DNA of 64,000 bases from Ditibartonella apihabitans (GTDB taxonomy: Bacteria; Pseudomonadota; Alphaproteobacteria; Rhizobiales; Rhizobiaceae). The translations under genes were made by a program, and so were the position numbers. Under the pieces are notes generated by a model. That model was given only the letters and a program-made list of their open reading frames with translations. It ran no database searches and was not told where the DNA came from. The stretch's first letter is position 1. Every line of letters starts with the position of its first letter. Shown in pieces: positions 10,039-20,846 of this stretch. The stretch covers positions 806,001-870,000 of the forward strand of contig NZ_CP015820.1 of the NCBI RefSeq assembly GCF_002007485.1. Reading direction: 5' to 3'.

Positions 10039-10731
10039 TCATATATCTTTCCACTCGGACAAAGCTTTGAGTACGGCAGGCAGATCCACGTGATGTGCAA
10101 TGACTGTTTCAGCTCCCGCTTCGGTTAAAACATCGGCAAGGCCGTGATAGGCGTGGGAGCCGCCGGTAAAGCCCACAACACGCATTCCGGCTTTGACGGC
10201 ACCTCGAACGCCGTGAACCGAATCTTCGATAACAATTGTATTTTCGGGCTTTGCGTGCATTTTTTTTGCCGCATAAAGATAGACATCGGGAGCCGGCTTT
10301 ACCTTTTTCGTTCCAACTTCGGGTGCAGAAAAAATCTTGTTTTCAAAAAGATCGTAGAGACCGGTAATAGTAAGCATGCGCTTAATGTCTTCTGATCGCG
10401 AATTCGAGCAGATACAATAAGGATAGAGTTTGGCAACAGCTTCGACAGCCTCTCGTGCACCATCAATGCCGAGTAATTCATCTTGCATGCGCTTTTTGAA
10501 AAGTTCGGGAACCTGTTCAATCAGACCGACGGACAGGGGAACATCCGAATGTTTTTCAATTTCTTTGAGAATATCGAGAAAAATAAGTCCTGCATAACGT
10601 TCCGATATTTCCTCCGGTGTTATTTCAACGCCTGCTTCTGCCAATAATTGCGATTCAATCTGGGCCGCCAGATATTCCGAATCAACAAGGACTCCATCAC
10701 AATCAAAAATAACAAGATCTATCTGCGGCAT
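10039..10731 (-). CDS. HAD-superfamily phosphatase, subfamily IA (phosphoglycolate phosphatase-like)
   Basis: 230 residues with the HAD motifs in order: DCDGVLVDSE (nucleophile and general-acid Asp, about residues 10-19), CSNSRS (motif II Ser/Thr), Lys in KVKPAPDVYLYAA (motif III) and IEDSVHGVRGA (motif IV). The helical cap lies between motifs I and II, as in subfamily IA. The substrate is probably a small sugar or glycolate phosphate; the sequence does not decide which. It stands alone, convergent with the lipoprotein gene and divergent from ccrM. Confidence 0.88.
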   Translation of the reverse strand: MPQIDLVIFDCDGVLVDSEYLAAQIESQLLAEAGVEITPEEISERYAGLIFLDILKEIEKHSDVPLSVGLIEQVPELFKKRMQDELLGIDGAREAVEAVAKLYPYCICSNSRSEDIKRMLTITGLYDLFENKIFSAPEVGTKKVKPAPDVYLYAAKKMHAKPENTIVIEDSVHGVRGAVKAGMRVVGFTGGSHAYHGLADVLTEAGAETVIAHHVDLPAVLKALSEWKDI

Positions 10732-12230
<1,499 letters not shown>

Positions 12231-12271
12231 ACTTCAAATGGCCGGATAACCTCCAGTCTCCGGTCTTATAC

Positions 12272-12306
12272 AAAAGGCGTGCGCATGAATTGCGCCGCCT
12301 TTTTAT
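12272..12306. terminator. Bidirectional terminator between ccrM and mutY
   Basis: AAAGGCG and CGCCTTT close a GC-rich stem extended by GCGCA/TGCGC with one bulged T and a TGAAT loop, then a T-rich tail. It lies between the convergent stops of ccrM and mutY and can serve both. Confidence 0.8.
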
Positions 12307-12331
12307 TTTTGCGCGTATTTTTGAATTTTAT

Positions 12332-13438
12332 TTATTTTGAAAATTGCAATGCGTGTTTTTGTGGTGTCCGATTTTTTCTTGTTTTCGATTTAAAAATTTC
12401 CGGAAAGGCAACAGCAATTGCTTTTTTCATGACCGTTGGCAATGCTTCATTGTCGAGCTGATCTAACCGGCACCACCAACCGTTTCCGGCTCGTGTTTTT
12501 TCGACATTTTCTGCCAAATAAACATCAAGCGTGAGAGAAAAATGGGTAAAAATATGATGAGCCTGTCCTTTGAATAACCATTTTTCGCTAAACGGGGCGT
12601 CAGCAACAGAATAAGTTTGTTGATCGCCGAACTGATTGGGAATTTGTGTCATTCCACCAAGCAGCCCTGAACTATGCCGTTTCTCCAGATAGATTTCATC
12701 ATTTCTGCTTAATGCTATAAAAGCAACGCCATGACGTTGTGGCCTCTTTATCTTTGGCGGTTTGACAGGAAATGCTTCGGGCCTTGCTATTTTCTTCGCC
12801 TTGCAAAGGCTATCAACAGGGCAAATCATGCATTTTGGTTCACGCGGAGTACAGATTGATGCACCTAAATCCATCATGCTCTGTGCAAAATCTCCACAAC
12901 GTGTAGATGGTGTCAGATCTTGCGTCTTGTTTTTTATAATTGCTTTTGCCTGCGGCAATGGCTCCTCAATGGCGAACAGGCGGGCAACAATCCGTTCGAC
13001 ATTGCCGTCAACGACGGCAGCCGGCTGATTATAGGCGATAGAAAGAATAGCTGCCGCTGTATAATCGCCAATTCCGGGAAGTTTTTTCAACTTTTCGAGC
13101 GAACACGGGAATACGCCATCATAGTCGCTTGCAACCTGGTTAGCACATTGTTTAAGGTTTCTTGCACGCGAATAGTAACCTAGGCCGGCCCATGCTTTCA
13201 GCACATCTTCAAGATCGGCTTTCGCAAGACTAAAAACATCAGGCCATTTGGTGACAAACTTCTTGAAATACGGTTTTACAGCTTCGACGGTGGTTTGTTG
13301 CAACATCACTTCCGAGAGCCAAACCCGATAAGGATCAGGTTTTTCACCGTTCAAAAGATCAGCCGGAGCAATTCGCCATGGTAATGTTCTATGATAGTGA
13401 TCATACCAGAAAAGTAGCTTGTCGGAAAAATCTGTCAT
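12332..13438 (-). CDS. mutY: A/G-specific adenine DNA glycosylase
   Basis: 368 residues. It removes adenine mispaired with 8-oxoguanine. The catalytic Glu43 is in EVMLQQTTV. The helix-hairpin-helix LPGIGDYTAAAILS is followed by VVDGNVERI with the catalytic Asp. The Fe-S cluster ligands form C-x6-C-x2-C-x5-C in CTPREPKCMICPVDSLC. The C-terminal NUDIX-like domain reads 8-oxoG. The ATG at 13438 is chosen over a TTG at 13450 because GGAG precedes it at six bases. Confidence 0.96.
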   Translation of the reverse strand: MTDFSDKLLFWYDHYHRTLPWRIAPADLLNGEKPDPYRVWLSEVMLQQTTVEAVKPYFKKFVTKWPDVFSLAKADLEDVLKAWAGLGYYSRARNLKQCANQVASDYDGVFPCSLEKLKKLPGIGDYTAAAILSIAYNQPAAVVDGNVERIVARLFAIEEPLPQAKAIIKNKTQDLTPSTRCGDFAQSMMDLGASICTPREPKCMICPVDSLCKAKKIARPEAFPVKPPKIKRPQRHGVAFIALSRNDEIYLEKRHSSGLLGGMTQIPNQFGDQQTYSVADAPFSEKWLFKGQAHHIFTHFSLTLDVYLAENVEKTRAGNGWWCRLDQLDNEALPTVMKKAIAVAFPEIFKSKTRKNRTPQKHALQFSK

Positions 13439-14076
13439 GTATTTCTCCAACCATAATTTATCTAAAAAATCAAAAGAAAAGGTAGCAGGCTAATGCCGAG
13501 TTCTCCGTTTTGATCCTTCCTATGTGAGAAAAATAAAGCATTTTGGTGACATCAGGTTGTGGCAGACGTCTGACGAAACAGCCCAATAAAACAATCAAAC
13601 ATATCGACTTTGACGTTAGCGGGAATCTTTTAAAAAATATATCCTTAGAAATTCATAATTACCCGACAAATGGAGCGGTGGTCGCAGGAGTGTTAGGTGG
13701 ATATTCCAAAGCAACCTTTTAGATTGTTAAGGAGTATGAGGCTAGGACCCTTCGGTGACTGATAAACTGTTAAAACGCCCGAAAAAGTTTCTTAAAACCA
13801 CGAAAAACAACAAATAACGCCTATCTGATAAATGCGTTCTCTTTGCTAGGATATCGTTTGAAATAGATAATTCTTGATAAAAAGAGATTTTTTATATTGG
13901 TTCCACGATTAATATATGAATGCCTATAAGATATTTCCGAACCAAGGTCAGGCAATCAAAATTGTTTACATCGGAGCTGCTAACGGTTAATTTGGAAGCC
14001 GCTTTTTAAAGCCAAGGTCGAGAATGGCGCTGTGTCCGTTTGAACCCGTTTTCGTAAATTCATTGTCGAGGGCACC
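13439..14076. other. Long intergenic region between mutY and the sugar cassette
   Basis: About 640 bases with no convincing gene on either strand. It is AT-rich after 13780 and has no clear terminator, tRNA or repeat. The segment around 13680-13760 is locally more G-rich and could encode a small RNA, but I cannot fold or match it to a family. It probably marks the boundary of the inserted cassette at 14077-15815. Confidence 0.5.
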
Positions 14077-14844
14077 GTGAATATTCCCGTTTATATTATC
14101 AATCTTGATCGCTCGAAAGAACGCTTCAATAAAGTTGCACAATCTGCCGAAGCGGCGGGGCTCGATTATCATCGTATACCGGCGGTTGATGGCAGCAAGA
14201 TCAATTTTCAGAATATGCCGGAAATTGATGTTAAAAGGTTTCAGCGTTGCCACGGGAAGAATATTCTTCCCGGAGAAGCCGGGTGCTATTTAAGTCATCT
14301 TCAAGCACTGTCTGTTATTGCAAATGGCCAGTCTCCTTATGCTGTCATTGTAGAGGATGATGTCGGATTTAATCAGGACTTTAACAAACTTATCGAAAAG
14401 CTCTCTGAAGTTGACGGGTGGGATGTCATAAAATTTGCCAATCATCGTAACCGGATTTTTCGTAAAATGATGGATATCACCGATGAAGTGTCTATCGGCC
14501 GATATTTACATGGCCCGTTGGGTAGCTCCGCAGCCTATATGGTAACCCGCGAGGGGGCGAAGAAGCTTCTTGATAAACTGACGCCGATGCGTCTTCCTTA
14601 CGATGTAGCGCTTGAACGCGGTTGGAGCGGGTACAAAGCTTTCTCGACGAACAAGAATATCGTAAAATTTTTTCATATCGATCATTCGACAATCGTGGAG
14701 GGAAGAAAATCCTATCATAAAATGCAGTTACCGAAATGGAAACGGATTGGAACCCTGTTTTTCCGGATATCGGATTATATCCGTCGTATCATTTATGGGC
14801 TTCAGCCTTCCGGTTTGAAACTTCAAGATAGGGTGAAAAAATGA
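14077..14844 (+). CDS. Glycosyltransferase family 25 (LPS-type)
   Basis: 255 residues from a GTG start with CGAGG just upstream. The N-terminus IPVYIINLDRSKERF is the GT25 hallmark, followed by RIPAVDGSKI, GEAGCYLSHLQAL and the metal-binding AVIVEDDVGF with acidic residues near position 90. GT25 enzymes add galactose-like sugars to lipooligosaccharide at the cytoplasmic face of the inner membrane; the exact donor is not readable. Its stop overlaps the epimerase start (ATGA). Together they form a cassette between mutY and dciA, a place where I would expect these two housekeeping genes to be adjacent. Confidence 0.85.
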   Translation: MNIPVYIINLDRSKERFNKVAQSAEAAGLDYHRIPAVDGSKINFQNMPEIDVKRFQRCHGKNILPGEAGCYLSHLQALSVIANGQSPYAVIVEDDVGFNQDFNKLIEKLSEVDGWDVIKFANHRNRIFRKMMDITDEVSIGRYLHGPLGSSAAYMVTREGAKKLLDKLTPMRLPYDVALERGWSGYKAFSTNKNIVKFFHIDHSTIVEGRKSYHKMQLPKWKRIGTLFFRISDYIRRIIYGLQPSGLKLQDRVKK

Positions 14845-15815
14845 AAGCAATTGTCACAGGTGCAGCCGGTTTTATTGGTTTTGCAACGACAAAAGAACTC
14901 TTGAAGCAAGGTTTCGAGGTTGTCGGGGTCGATAATCTGAACAATTATTATTCTGTCTCGCTCAAAAAAGCACGTCTTGAGGAGATAAACAACAATTCAT
15001 CATTTCGTTTTGTTCTGGCCGACATAGCCAATAAAGAACAAGTCGAGCGGGCTATCGGCAATGAAAAAAATGTAGACGTTATTGTTCATTTGGCAGCACA
15101 GGCAGGGGTGCGTTACTCCATAGAAAATCCTTCTGCATATGTAAGTGCGAATGTCGAAGGTGAAGTCAGAATCTTCGAACAGGCGTTGAAGTTTGAGTCC
15201 TGTCCGCCGGTTGTTTATGCAAGCTCGTCATCTGTATATGGTGCTAACAGAAAGATACCTTTTTCCGAAGAAGACAGAGTGGATGATCCGGTTTCGGTTT
15301 ATGCTGCAACAAAAAGGGCTGGCGAGTTGCTTGCACGCTCCTATGCCCATGTTCACAACCTCAAAACAACCGGATTAAGATTTTTTACCGTCTATGGCCC
15401 TTGGGGGAGACCCGATATGGCCCCTTGGCTTTTTACAGACGCTATTCTGGCTGGCCGTCCGATAAAACTTTTTAACTACGGTAAAATGCAACGTGATTTT
15501 ACCTTTATTGACGATATTGTGCGCGGCGTTATGTCTGTGGTACAAAAAATTATAAATGAACCGGAAAAAGTGGCCGATATCTACAATCTTGGCAATAACC
15601 AACCGGTTCAACTATTGGAATTTGTTGCAGCTATTGAACAGGCAACAGGAAAAAAAGCGCTTACCGAACTTTGTCCTATGCCGCCAGCGGATGTTGAAAA
15701 AACCTATGCGGATATTTCACGGGCTGAAAGGGATTTGGATTTTCATCCGACAGTGTCGATCAGGCAAGGCATGGCAAGCTTCGTTCAATGGTTTAAACAT
15801 TATCAGGGCAAATAA
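14841..15815 (+). CDS. NAD-dependent nucleotide-sugar epimerase (UDP-glucuronate 4-epimerase-like)
   Basis: 324 residues of the extended short-chain dehydrogenase family. The Rossmann motif VTGAAGFIGF (Gly-x2-Gly-x2-Gly) is at the N-terminus. The catalytic Ser and Tyr-x3-Lys are in YASSSSVYG and YAATKRAGE, and GLRFFTVYGPWGRPDMAPW resembles UDP-GlcA 4-epimerases (CapI/LpsL). It would make UDP-galacturonate for LPS or capsule, supplying the coupled GT25 enzyme (inference). It starts inside the GT25 stop (ATGA), and its TAA shares a base with the dciA ATG, so all three genes are translationally coupled. Confidence 0.87.
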   Translation: MKAIVTGAAGFIGFATTKELLKQGFEVVGVDNLNNYYSVSLKKARLEEINNNSSFRFVLADIANKEQVERAIGNEKNVDVIVHLAAQAGVRYSIENPSAYVSANVEGEVRIFEQALKFESCPPVVYASSSSVYGANRKIPFSEEDRVDDPVSVYAATKRAGELLARSYAHVHNLKTTGLRFFTVYGPWGRPDMAPWLFTDAILAGRPIKLFNYGKMQRDFTFIDDIVRGVMSVVQKIINEPEKVADIYNLGNNQPVQLLEFVAAIEQATGKKALTELCPMPPADVEKTYADISRAERDLDFHPTVSIRQGMASFVQWFKHYQGK

Positions 15816-16336
15816 TGGGGTGGAAACCGAAAAAACGACATTTTTCTTCACTTGCTGAAACAAGTTCAAAATTGCTTGATCCAATTTTACGTAAAAAAAC
15901 GGGTCTAAGCCTTGAACTTATGACAAATTGGCCACTCCTTGTCGGCGAGGATATCGCTGATAGCACAATGCCTTTGAAAATCATATGGGCACGGCGCGCC
16001 AGCATCGACGATCCATTTAAACCGGCAACTCTTGTTGTCGGTTGCGAAGCTTACGCGGCGATGATTTTAACCCATGAAACAAATGAGGTTCTTCAGCGGA
16101 TAAATGCATTTTTTGGTTTTGTTGCAATCAATCGTATAAAAATAGAACAACATATGATTGAAAAAGAGGAAGTCGTCCGCTCAGGGCCTCTTCCGGTCGA
16201 CGACAATGATCGCAAGCGGATTGACGAACTTACCTGCCGGATAGAAAGTGATGCTCTGCGCAATTCTTTGAAAGATTTGGGGCTATCTATTTTCGCACAG
16301 AAACATTCTGTTCGTGACAAAAAATTTAATAATTAG
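15815..16336 (+). CDS. DciA-like DUF721 protein
   Basis: 173 residues. The first ~110 match DUF721: SKLLDPILRKKTGLSLELMTNWPLLVGEDIADSTMP, then TLVVGCEAYAAMILTHETNEVLQRINAFFG. DUF721 proteins are the DciA group, which assists loading of the replicative helicase DnaB in bacteria that lack DnaC. The C-terminal 60 residues are charged and probably disordered. Its ATG overlaps the epimerase stop (TAATG). dsbA and smc follow, an order shared with Brucella. Confidence 0.82.
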   Translation: MGWKPKKRHFSSLAETSSKLLDPILRKKTGLSLELMTNWPLLVGEDIADSTMPLKIIWARRASIDDPFKPATLVVGCEAYAAMILTHETNEVLQRINAFFGFVAINRIKIEQHMIEKEEVVRSGPLPVDDNDRKRIDELTCRIESDALRNSLKDLGLSIFAQKHSVRDKKFNN

Positions 16337-16436
16337 CTCAAGACAATTATTGGTCTATGACTTATAAAAATAATAAAGCTTGCCTTCTAAATAGCGAGTT
16401 TCAAGTTTGAACGAAATAAAAAGAAAAGGTAATATT

Positions 16437-17129
16437 ATGCTTAATACGAAAAACAGTCGACGTCTCCGTTGTTTTGCCGCCGCTTTCGGGTTGGCTGCAA
16501 CGACCTGTTTTGCTATTTTGCCTTCTTTTGGCGCGGATAATAAACCTGCCGAAACCAAAACAGTCGAGGTCAAGTCTAACGGTACAGTTGATATGACAAA
16601 ACTGCTGGAACCGGGCAAAGGCAAAGAAATGGTAGAAGGTAATGCTGACGCGCCGGTAACAATTGTGGAATATGCTTCTGTTACTTGCGGCCATTGTGCT
16701 GCTTTCTTTAATGAAACGCTGCCATCCATCCGTGATAAATACATTAAAACCGGCAAGGCACGTTTGGTATTCCGGGAATTTGCTTATGATGCAAGGGCAC
16801 AAGCAGGCTATATGCTCGCGCGCTGTGTTCCGGAAGACCGTTATTTCCCGATGATACAGGTTCTTTTTGAACGGCAAATGGAATGGGCTGCCGCCGATGA
16901 TGCATTGCCTCCTTTGAAAAAAATTGCAGCCATGGCAGGACTTGACGAAAATGGCGTAGAAGCCTGTTTGAAAAACCAGTCGGTTCTGGATGAAGTGAAA
17001 AGCTCTTTCGAACGTGGAAAAGAATTCGGCGTTACTTCGACACCGACATTTTTTATCAATGGCAAGAAGTATGAAGGCGCATTGTCTGTGGACGAGATGT
17101 CTTCTGTGATAGATAGTTTTCTAAAATAA
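16437..17129 (+). CDS. DsbA family periplasmic thiol-disulfide oxidoreductase
   Basis: 230 residues. A signal peptide (LRCFAAAFGLAATTCFA...) directs it to the periplasm. The thioredoxin-fold active site CGHC sits in SVTCGHCAAFF, and the cis-Pro loop is GVTSTPTFFINGKKYEG. It belongs to the DsbA/BdbD-type group (thioredoxin_4) common in Alphaproteobacteria and would introduce disulfides in exported proteins. The ATG at 16437 has AAAAGG upstream; a TTG at 16407 is unlikely. A strong terminator follows at 17144. Confidence 0.92.
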   Translation: MLNTKNSRRLRCFAAAFGLAATTCFAILPSFGADNKPAETKTVEVKSNGTVDMTKLLEPGKGKEMVEGNADAPVTIVEYASVTCGHCAAFFNETLPSIRDKYIKTGKARLVFREFAYDARAQAGYMLARCVPEDRYFPMIQVLFERQMEWAAADDALPPLKKIAAMAGLDENGVEACLKNQSVLDEVKSSFERGKEFGVTSTPTFFINGKKYEGALSVDEMSSVIDSFLK

Positions 17130-17143
17130 GAAAAATATGTCAT

Positions 17144-17178
17144 AAAAAGGGTGCAGAAGATGAGCTGCATCCTTTTTT
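17144..17178 (+). terminator. Rho-independent terminator between dsbA and smc
   Basis: Arms AAAAAGGGTGCAG and CTGCATCCTTTTT form a 13-bp stem with one G-U pair and a loop of about eight bases, followed by T residues. It ends dsbA transcription about 20 bases before the smc start codon, so smc must have its own promoter or depend on read-through. Confidence 0.85.
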
Positions 17179-17197
17179 CTAATTCGTAGGTAGGTTT

Positions 17198-20100
17198 ATG
17201 CAGTTTACGAAACTGCGACTGGTCGGTTTTAAATCCTTTGTTGAAGCCCAGGAATTCGTGATAGAACGTGGGCTAACAGGTGTCGTCGGCCCTAACGGAT
17301 GTGGAAAATCGAACCTTGTTGAATCTCTTCGCTGGGTCATGGGAGAGAATTCATACAAAAACATGCGTGCTTCCGGCATGGATGACGTGATTTTTTCCGG
17401 TTCTGCAACACGCCCACCCCGTAATTTTGCTGAAGTCACACTGTTTCTTGATAACTCCGATCGCAGCGCTCCTGCGGCTTTTAATGATGCAGATGAATTA
17501 CAGGTTTCTCGCCGCATCGAGAGAGATTCAGGTTCGGTATATCGGATCAATGGGAAAGAAGTGCGGGCGAAAGATGTCCAATTATTGTTTGCTGACCAGT
17601 CAACGGGAGCGCGTTCTCCTTCCATGGTCGGTCAGGGGCGTATTGGCGAGCTTATACAGGCAAAACCTCAGGCACGCCGTGCTTTATTGGAAGAAGCGGC
17701 AGGCATTTCGGGGCTTCATTCGCGCCGTCATGAAGCAGAATTACGTCTGAAAGCGGCAGAAGGCAATCTTGATAGACTTGAAGATGTTGTAGGAGATCTT
17801 TCATCGCGGATTGAAAGTTTGAAGCGCCAGTCACGGCAGGCAAATCGCTTCAAAGCTCTTTCGGCAGAAATCAGGCAGGCCGAAGCGGGGCTTTTCTATT
17901 TGCGCTGGTCTGAAAATAAAACGCAAGAAGTCGAAGCGACAACGATACTCAATCGTGCGACTATGCTTGTCGCAGAAAAAGCTCAGGCACATATGCGTGC
18001 CGAAAAAGCACAGGAAGAAAGCAAAAATAAACTTCCTCCCTTGCGAGAGGAAGCAGCCAGAGCCTCTGCTGCTCATCAAAGATTGAGTCTTGAACTGAAA
18101 CAACTTGATGAGGAGAAAAATCGTAATCGTCAACGGCAATTGGATTTGATGCGTCGGCTTGAACAGCTTGACTCCGACATTGCTCGCGAAGAACAGCTTG
18201 CAAAAGATAATGAACAAAGTCTGGAAAGGCTGGTTGACGAGGAAGAGACGTTGAAGCTTGAGGCGGAAAACCAGCAGGAAACCGAAATAGAGCTTAATGT
18301 TCTTTATGAAGAGCAACAAAGCCGGTTGAATAATAGTGAAGCCGAGGCAGGCGAACTCACCAAAATTCTGGCAGAGGCGAGGGCTGAAAAAGCAAGAATT
18401 CTTGACCAGATCGCCGACTTTACGAAACGCGGCGAGCGGCTTGACGAAACGATAGCCGAGGTCAAACAGCAGATCGAAATTTTGAAGGCAGATCTTGATT
18501 CTGCAGATAAGATCGGTGCGGCTCAAGCTGCATTGACTGAAGCAGAAGCGCAACTTGCAGAAAATGAAGAACTGCTACAGACATGCGAACTTGATACTGA
18601 AAAAGCGCGGGAAGAAGAAAATGCTGCCCGTCCTGCGGTTTCGGATTGTCGCGATCAATTAAATGCCCTCACAACGGAAGCACGTACTCTCGAACAGCTC
18701 CTGAATAGCTCGATCAGCGGAGAATTTCCGCCAGTGGTTGATGAAATTACTGTAGACGACGGTTTGGAAGTTGCACTGGGGGCAGCTTTGGGTGATGACC
18801 TTGAAGGATCACTCGACGAGGGCGCTCCGCTTTTCTGGAGCGGTTATAAAGGCAAATATGATCGTCCCGCTCTTCCAAATGGTGTCAAGCCATTGGCCGA
18901 TTTTGTAAAAGCTCCGGAGGAACTGACTGAAGCACTTGCCCAGATCGGTGTTGTAGACGAGGAAGAAGGCGAACGGCTACAGCCGGAATTAAAAGTCGGA
19001 CAAAAACTGGTAAGCCGCCATGGAGCCGTCTGGCGTTGGGACGGCTTAAGAGCACGAGCCGATGCGCCGACAGCAAGTGCGCAACGTCTGGCTCAAAAAA
19101 ATCGGCTTCAAGTTTTGTCACATCTCGTCAATGAGGCAAAAACAGCATTGGGCAAAGCGGAAGAAAAACTCGCTGAATTGTCAAAGAAAGCAGGAGATGC
19201 ACAGCTCTATGAACGTGAAATACGGGCAAAATTACGCTCGTCCCGTGACAAATGTGAGGAAGCCCGACAGCTCTATACGAGAATTGAACGCGAACATTCC
19301 GAACATCGTTTGCGTCTTTCTGCGCTGGAAGAGAATGCTTTAAATCTTGGACAGGAGAAAGCCGAGAACGCCAGAAAACTTGAAGCTGTTTCGAGCGAAC
19401 AAGAGAAATTGCCCGATATCTCCTCTATTGAAGAAAAACTGAAAATTTTTTCAGAAAAAATTTCTTCCGAGCGGAAAATGGTTTCGGAAGCATTGGCTAA
19501 ACTTCAAAATTGGAAGCAGAACGCTAGTGCTCGTATACGCAGGCTTGAAGTTATCGGTTCTGAACGGAAAAATTGGCAGAACCGCATCGAAAACGCAAAA
19601 AATCAGATAAAGTCTCTAAAAGCCCGTCGCGAAGAAGCAATAGTTGAAGTTGAACAATTGGCCGAGACGCCGGAAGGAATAGAGGAAAAGCGCCAAAAAC
19701 TGCTTGATGTGATTGCTAAAACAGAACAGGACGGACATGAGATCATGGATCGCTTGGCCGAGGCGGAGGCGATCCAGACAACGCTTGATAAACAAACTTC
19801 GGAAGCCTTTGTCAAATTGTCTACAAGCCGCGAGGAACGTGCACGCGCCGAAGAGCGGCTTAATGCGGCGGTCGATCGCCGCAAAGATATTGAAGCAAGA
19901 ATTAGCGAAGCTTTGAACTGCCCACCACATGAAACGCTGCGTCTCGCTGGGTTTTCTCTGGAAGGAGAAATGCCCGACATTGAAACGCTTGACCATAAAC
20001 TCGAGCGATTGCGTATCGAACGCGAACGGTTGGGAGCAGTCAATCTACGTGCCGACGAGGAAGAAAAAGAGCTGCGTTCGCGATTCGATTCAATTACCGA

Positions 20101-20656
20101 TGAACGCGACGATGTGATTGAAGCAATCAAAAAGTTACGCCTTGCAATTGTCAATCTCAATCGCGAAGGACGGGAACGCCTGCTTTCGGCCTTTACCAGA
20201 GTGAATGAAGAGTTCCAGCGTCTCTATCACCATCTTTTTGGCGGTGGTACTGCCGAGCTGCAACTGATTGAGTCGGATGACCCTCTGGATGCCGGCGTCG
20301 AGATTTTGGCACGACCTCCGGGGAAAAAACCGCAAACCATGACATTATTGTCCGGCGGCGAACAAGCCTTGACGGCTATGGCTTTGATTTTTGCTGTATT
20401 TCTGACCAGTCCTGCACCGATTTGTGTCCTTGACGAGGTTGATGCACCGCTCGACGATCACAATGTCGAACGTTATTGCAATTTGATGGAGGAAATGGCG
20501 AAATCGACTGAAACGCGTTTTGTCGTTATCACCCATAACCCGATTACTATGGCGCGGATGAATCGTCTGTTCGGCGTGACAATGGGCGAGCAGGGGGTTT
20601 CGCAGCTCGTATCGGTTGATTTGCAAACTGCAGAAAAAATGCGTGATGTCAGTTAA
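17198..20656 (+). CDS. smc: Chromosome segregation protein SMC
   Basis: 1152 residues, a full-length SMC. The N-terminal Walker A is GPNGCGKSNLVESLRWVMGE (about residues 29-48). Long coiled coils follow (about 170-510 and 650-990) on either side of a hinge around 515-640. At the C-terminus are the ABC signature LLSGGEQALTAMAL and Walker B PICVLDEVDAPLDD. The N-terminal RLVGFKSFVE is typical. SMC dimers with ScpAB organise and segregate the chromosome. The ATG at 17198 has GTAGGTAGG upstream. Confidence 0.98.
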   Translation: MQFTKLRLVGFKSFVEAQEFVIERGLTGVVGPNGCGKSNLVESLRWVMGENSYKNMRASGMDDVIFSGSATRPPRNFAEVTLFLDNSDRSAPAAFNDADELQVSRRIERDSGSVYRINGKEVRAKDVQLLFADQSTGARSPSMVGQGRIGELIQAKPQARRALLEEAAGISGLHSRRHEAELRLKAAEGNLDRLEDVVGDLSSRIESLKRQSRQANRFKALSAEIRQAEAGLFYLRWSENKTQEVEATTILNRATMLVAEKAQAHMRAEKAQEESKNKLPPLREEAARASAAHQRLSLELKQLDEEKNRNRQRQLDLMRRLEQLDSDIAREEQLAKDNEQSLERLVDEEETLKLEAENQQETEIELNVLYEEQQSRLNNSEAEAGELTKILAEARAEKARILDQIADFTKRGERLDETIAEVKQQIEILKADLDSADKIGAAQAALTEAEAQLAENEELLQTCELDTEKAREEENAARPAVSDCRDQLNALTTEARTLEQLLNSSISGEFPPVVDEITVDDGLEVALGAALGDDLEGSLDEGAPLFWSGYKGKYDRPALPNGVKPLADFVKAPEELTEALAQIGVVDEEEGERLQPELKVGQKLVSRHGAVWRWDGLRARADAPTASAQRLAQKNRLQVLSHLVNEAKTALGKAEEKLAELSKKAGDAQLYEREIRAKLRSSRDKCEEARQLYTRIEREHSEHRLRLSALEENALNLGQEKAENARKLEAVSSEQEKLPDISSIEEKLKIFSEKISSERKMVSEALAKLQNWKQNASARIRRLEVIGSERKNWQNRIENAKNQIKSLKARREEAIVEVEQLAETPEGIEEKRQKLLDVIAKTEQDGHEIMDRLAEAEAIQTTLDKQTSEAFVKLSTSREERARAEERLNAAVDRRKDIEARISEALNCPPHETLRLAGFSLEGEMPDIETLDHKLERLRIERERLGAVNLRADEEEKELRSRFDSITDERDDVIEAIKKLRLAIVNLNREGRERLLSAFTRVNEEFQRLYHHLFGGGTAELQLIESDDPLDAGVEILARPPGKKPQTMTLLSGGEQALTAMALIFAVFLTSPAPICVLDEVDAPLDDHNVERYCNLMEEMAKSTETRFVVITHNPITMARMNRLFGVTMGEQGVSQLVSVDLQTAEKMRDVS

Positions 20657-20846
20657 TATTCTACAGTCAAGCTTTTGTTATTCAATCGATTTGGTTGAAT
20701 TGTAAAAAAAATTGATGTTGGTATTAGACTAAATGTCATTTAAGCTAGGGACGAAAGTTGAAAACTGTATTTCTTCTTTGTGGGGAAGCACGAATTTCAT
20801 ATTTGAATATTAGACATTCAAATCAATCGGAGGATATTTGTTTAAA

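Noticed and set aside
9903-10100. 65-codon minus-strand frame after the HAD gene
   Set aside because: It overlaps the HAD 3' end in another frame and has no start signal.
13680-13760. Possible small RNA in the gap before the GT25 gene
   Set aside because: No terminator, promoter or known RNA family could be recognised by eye.
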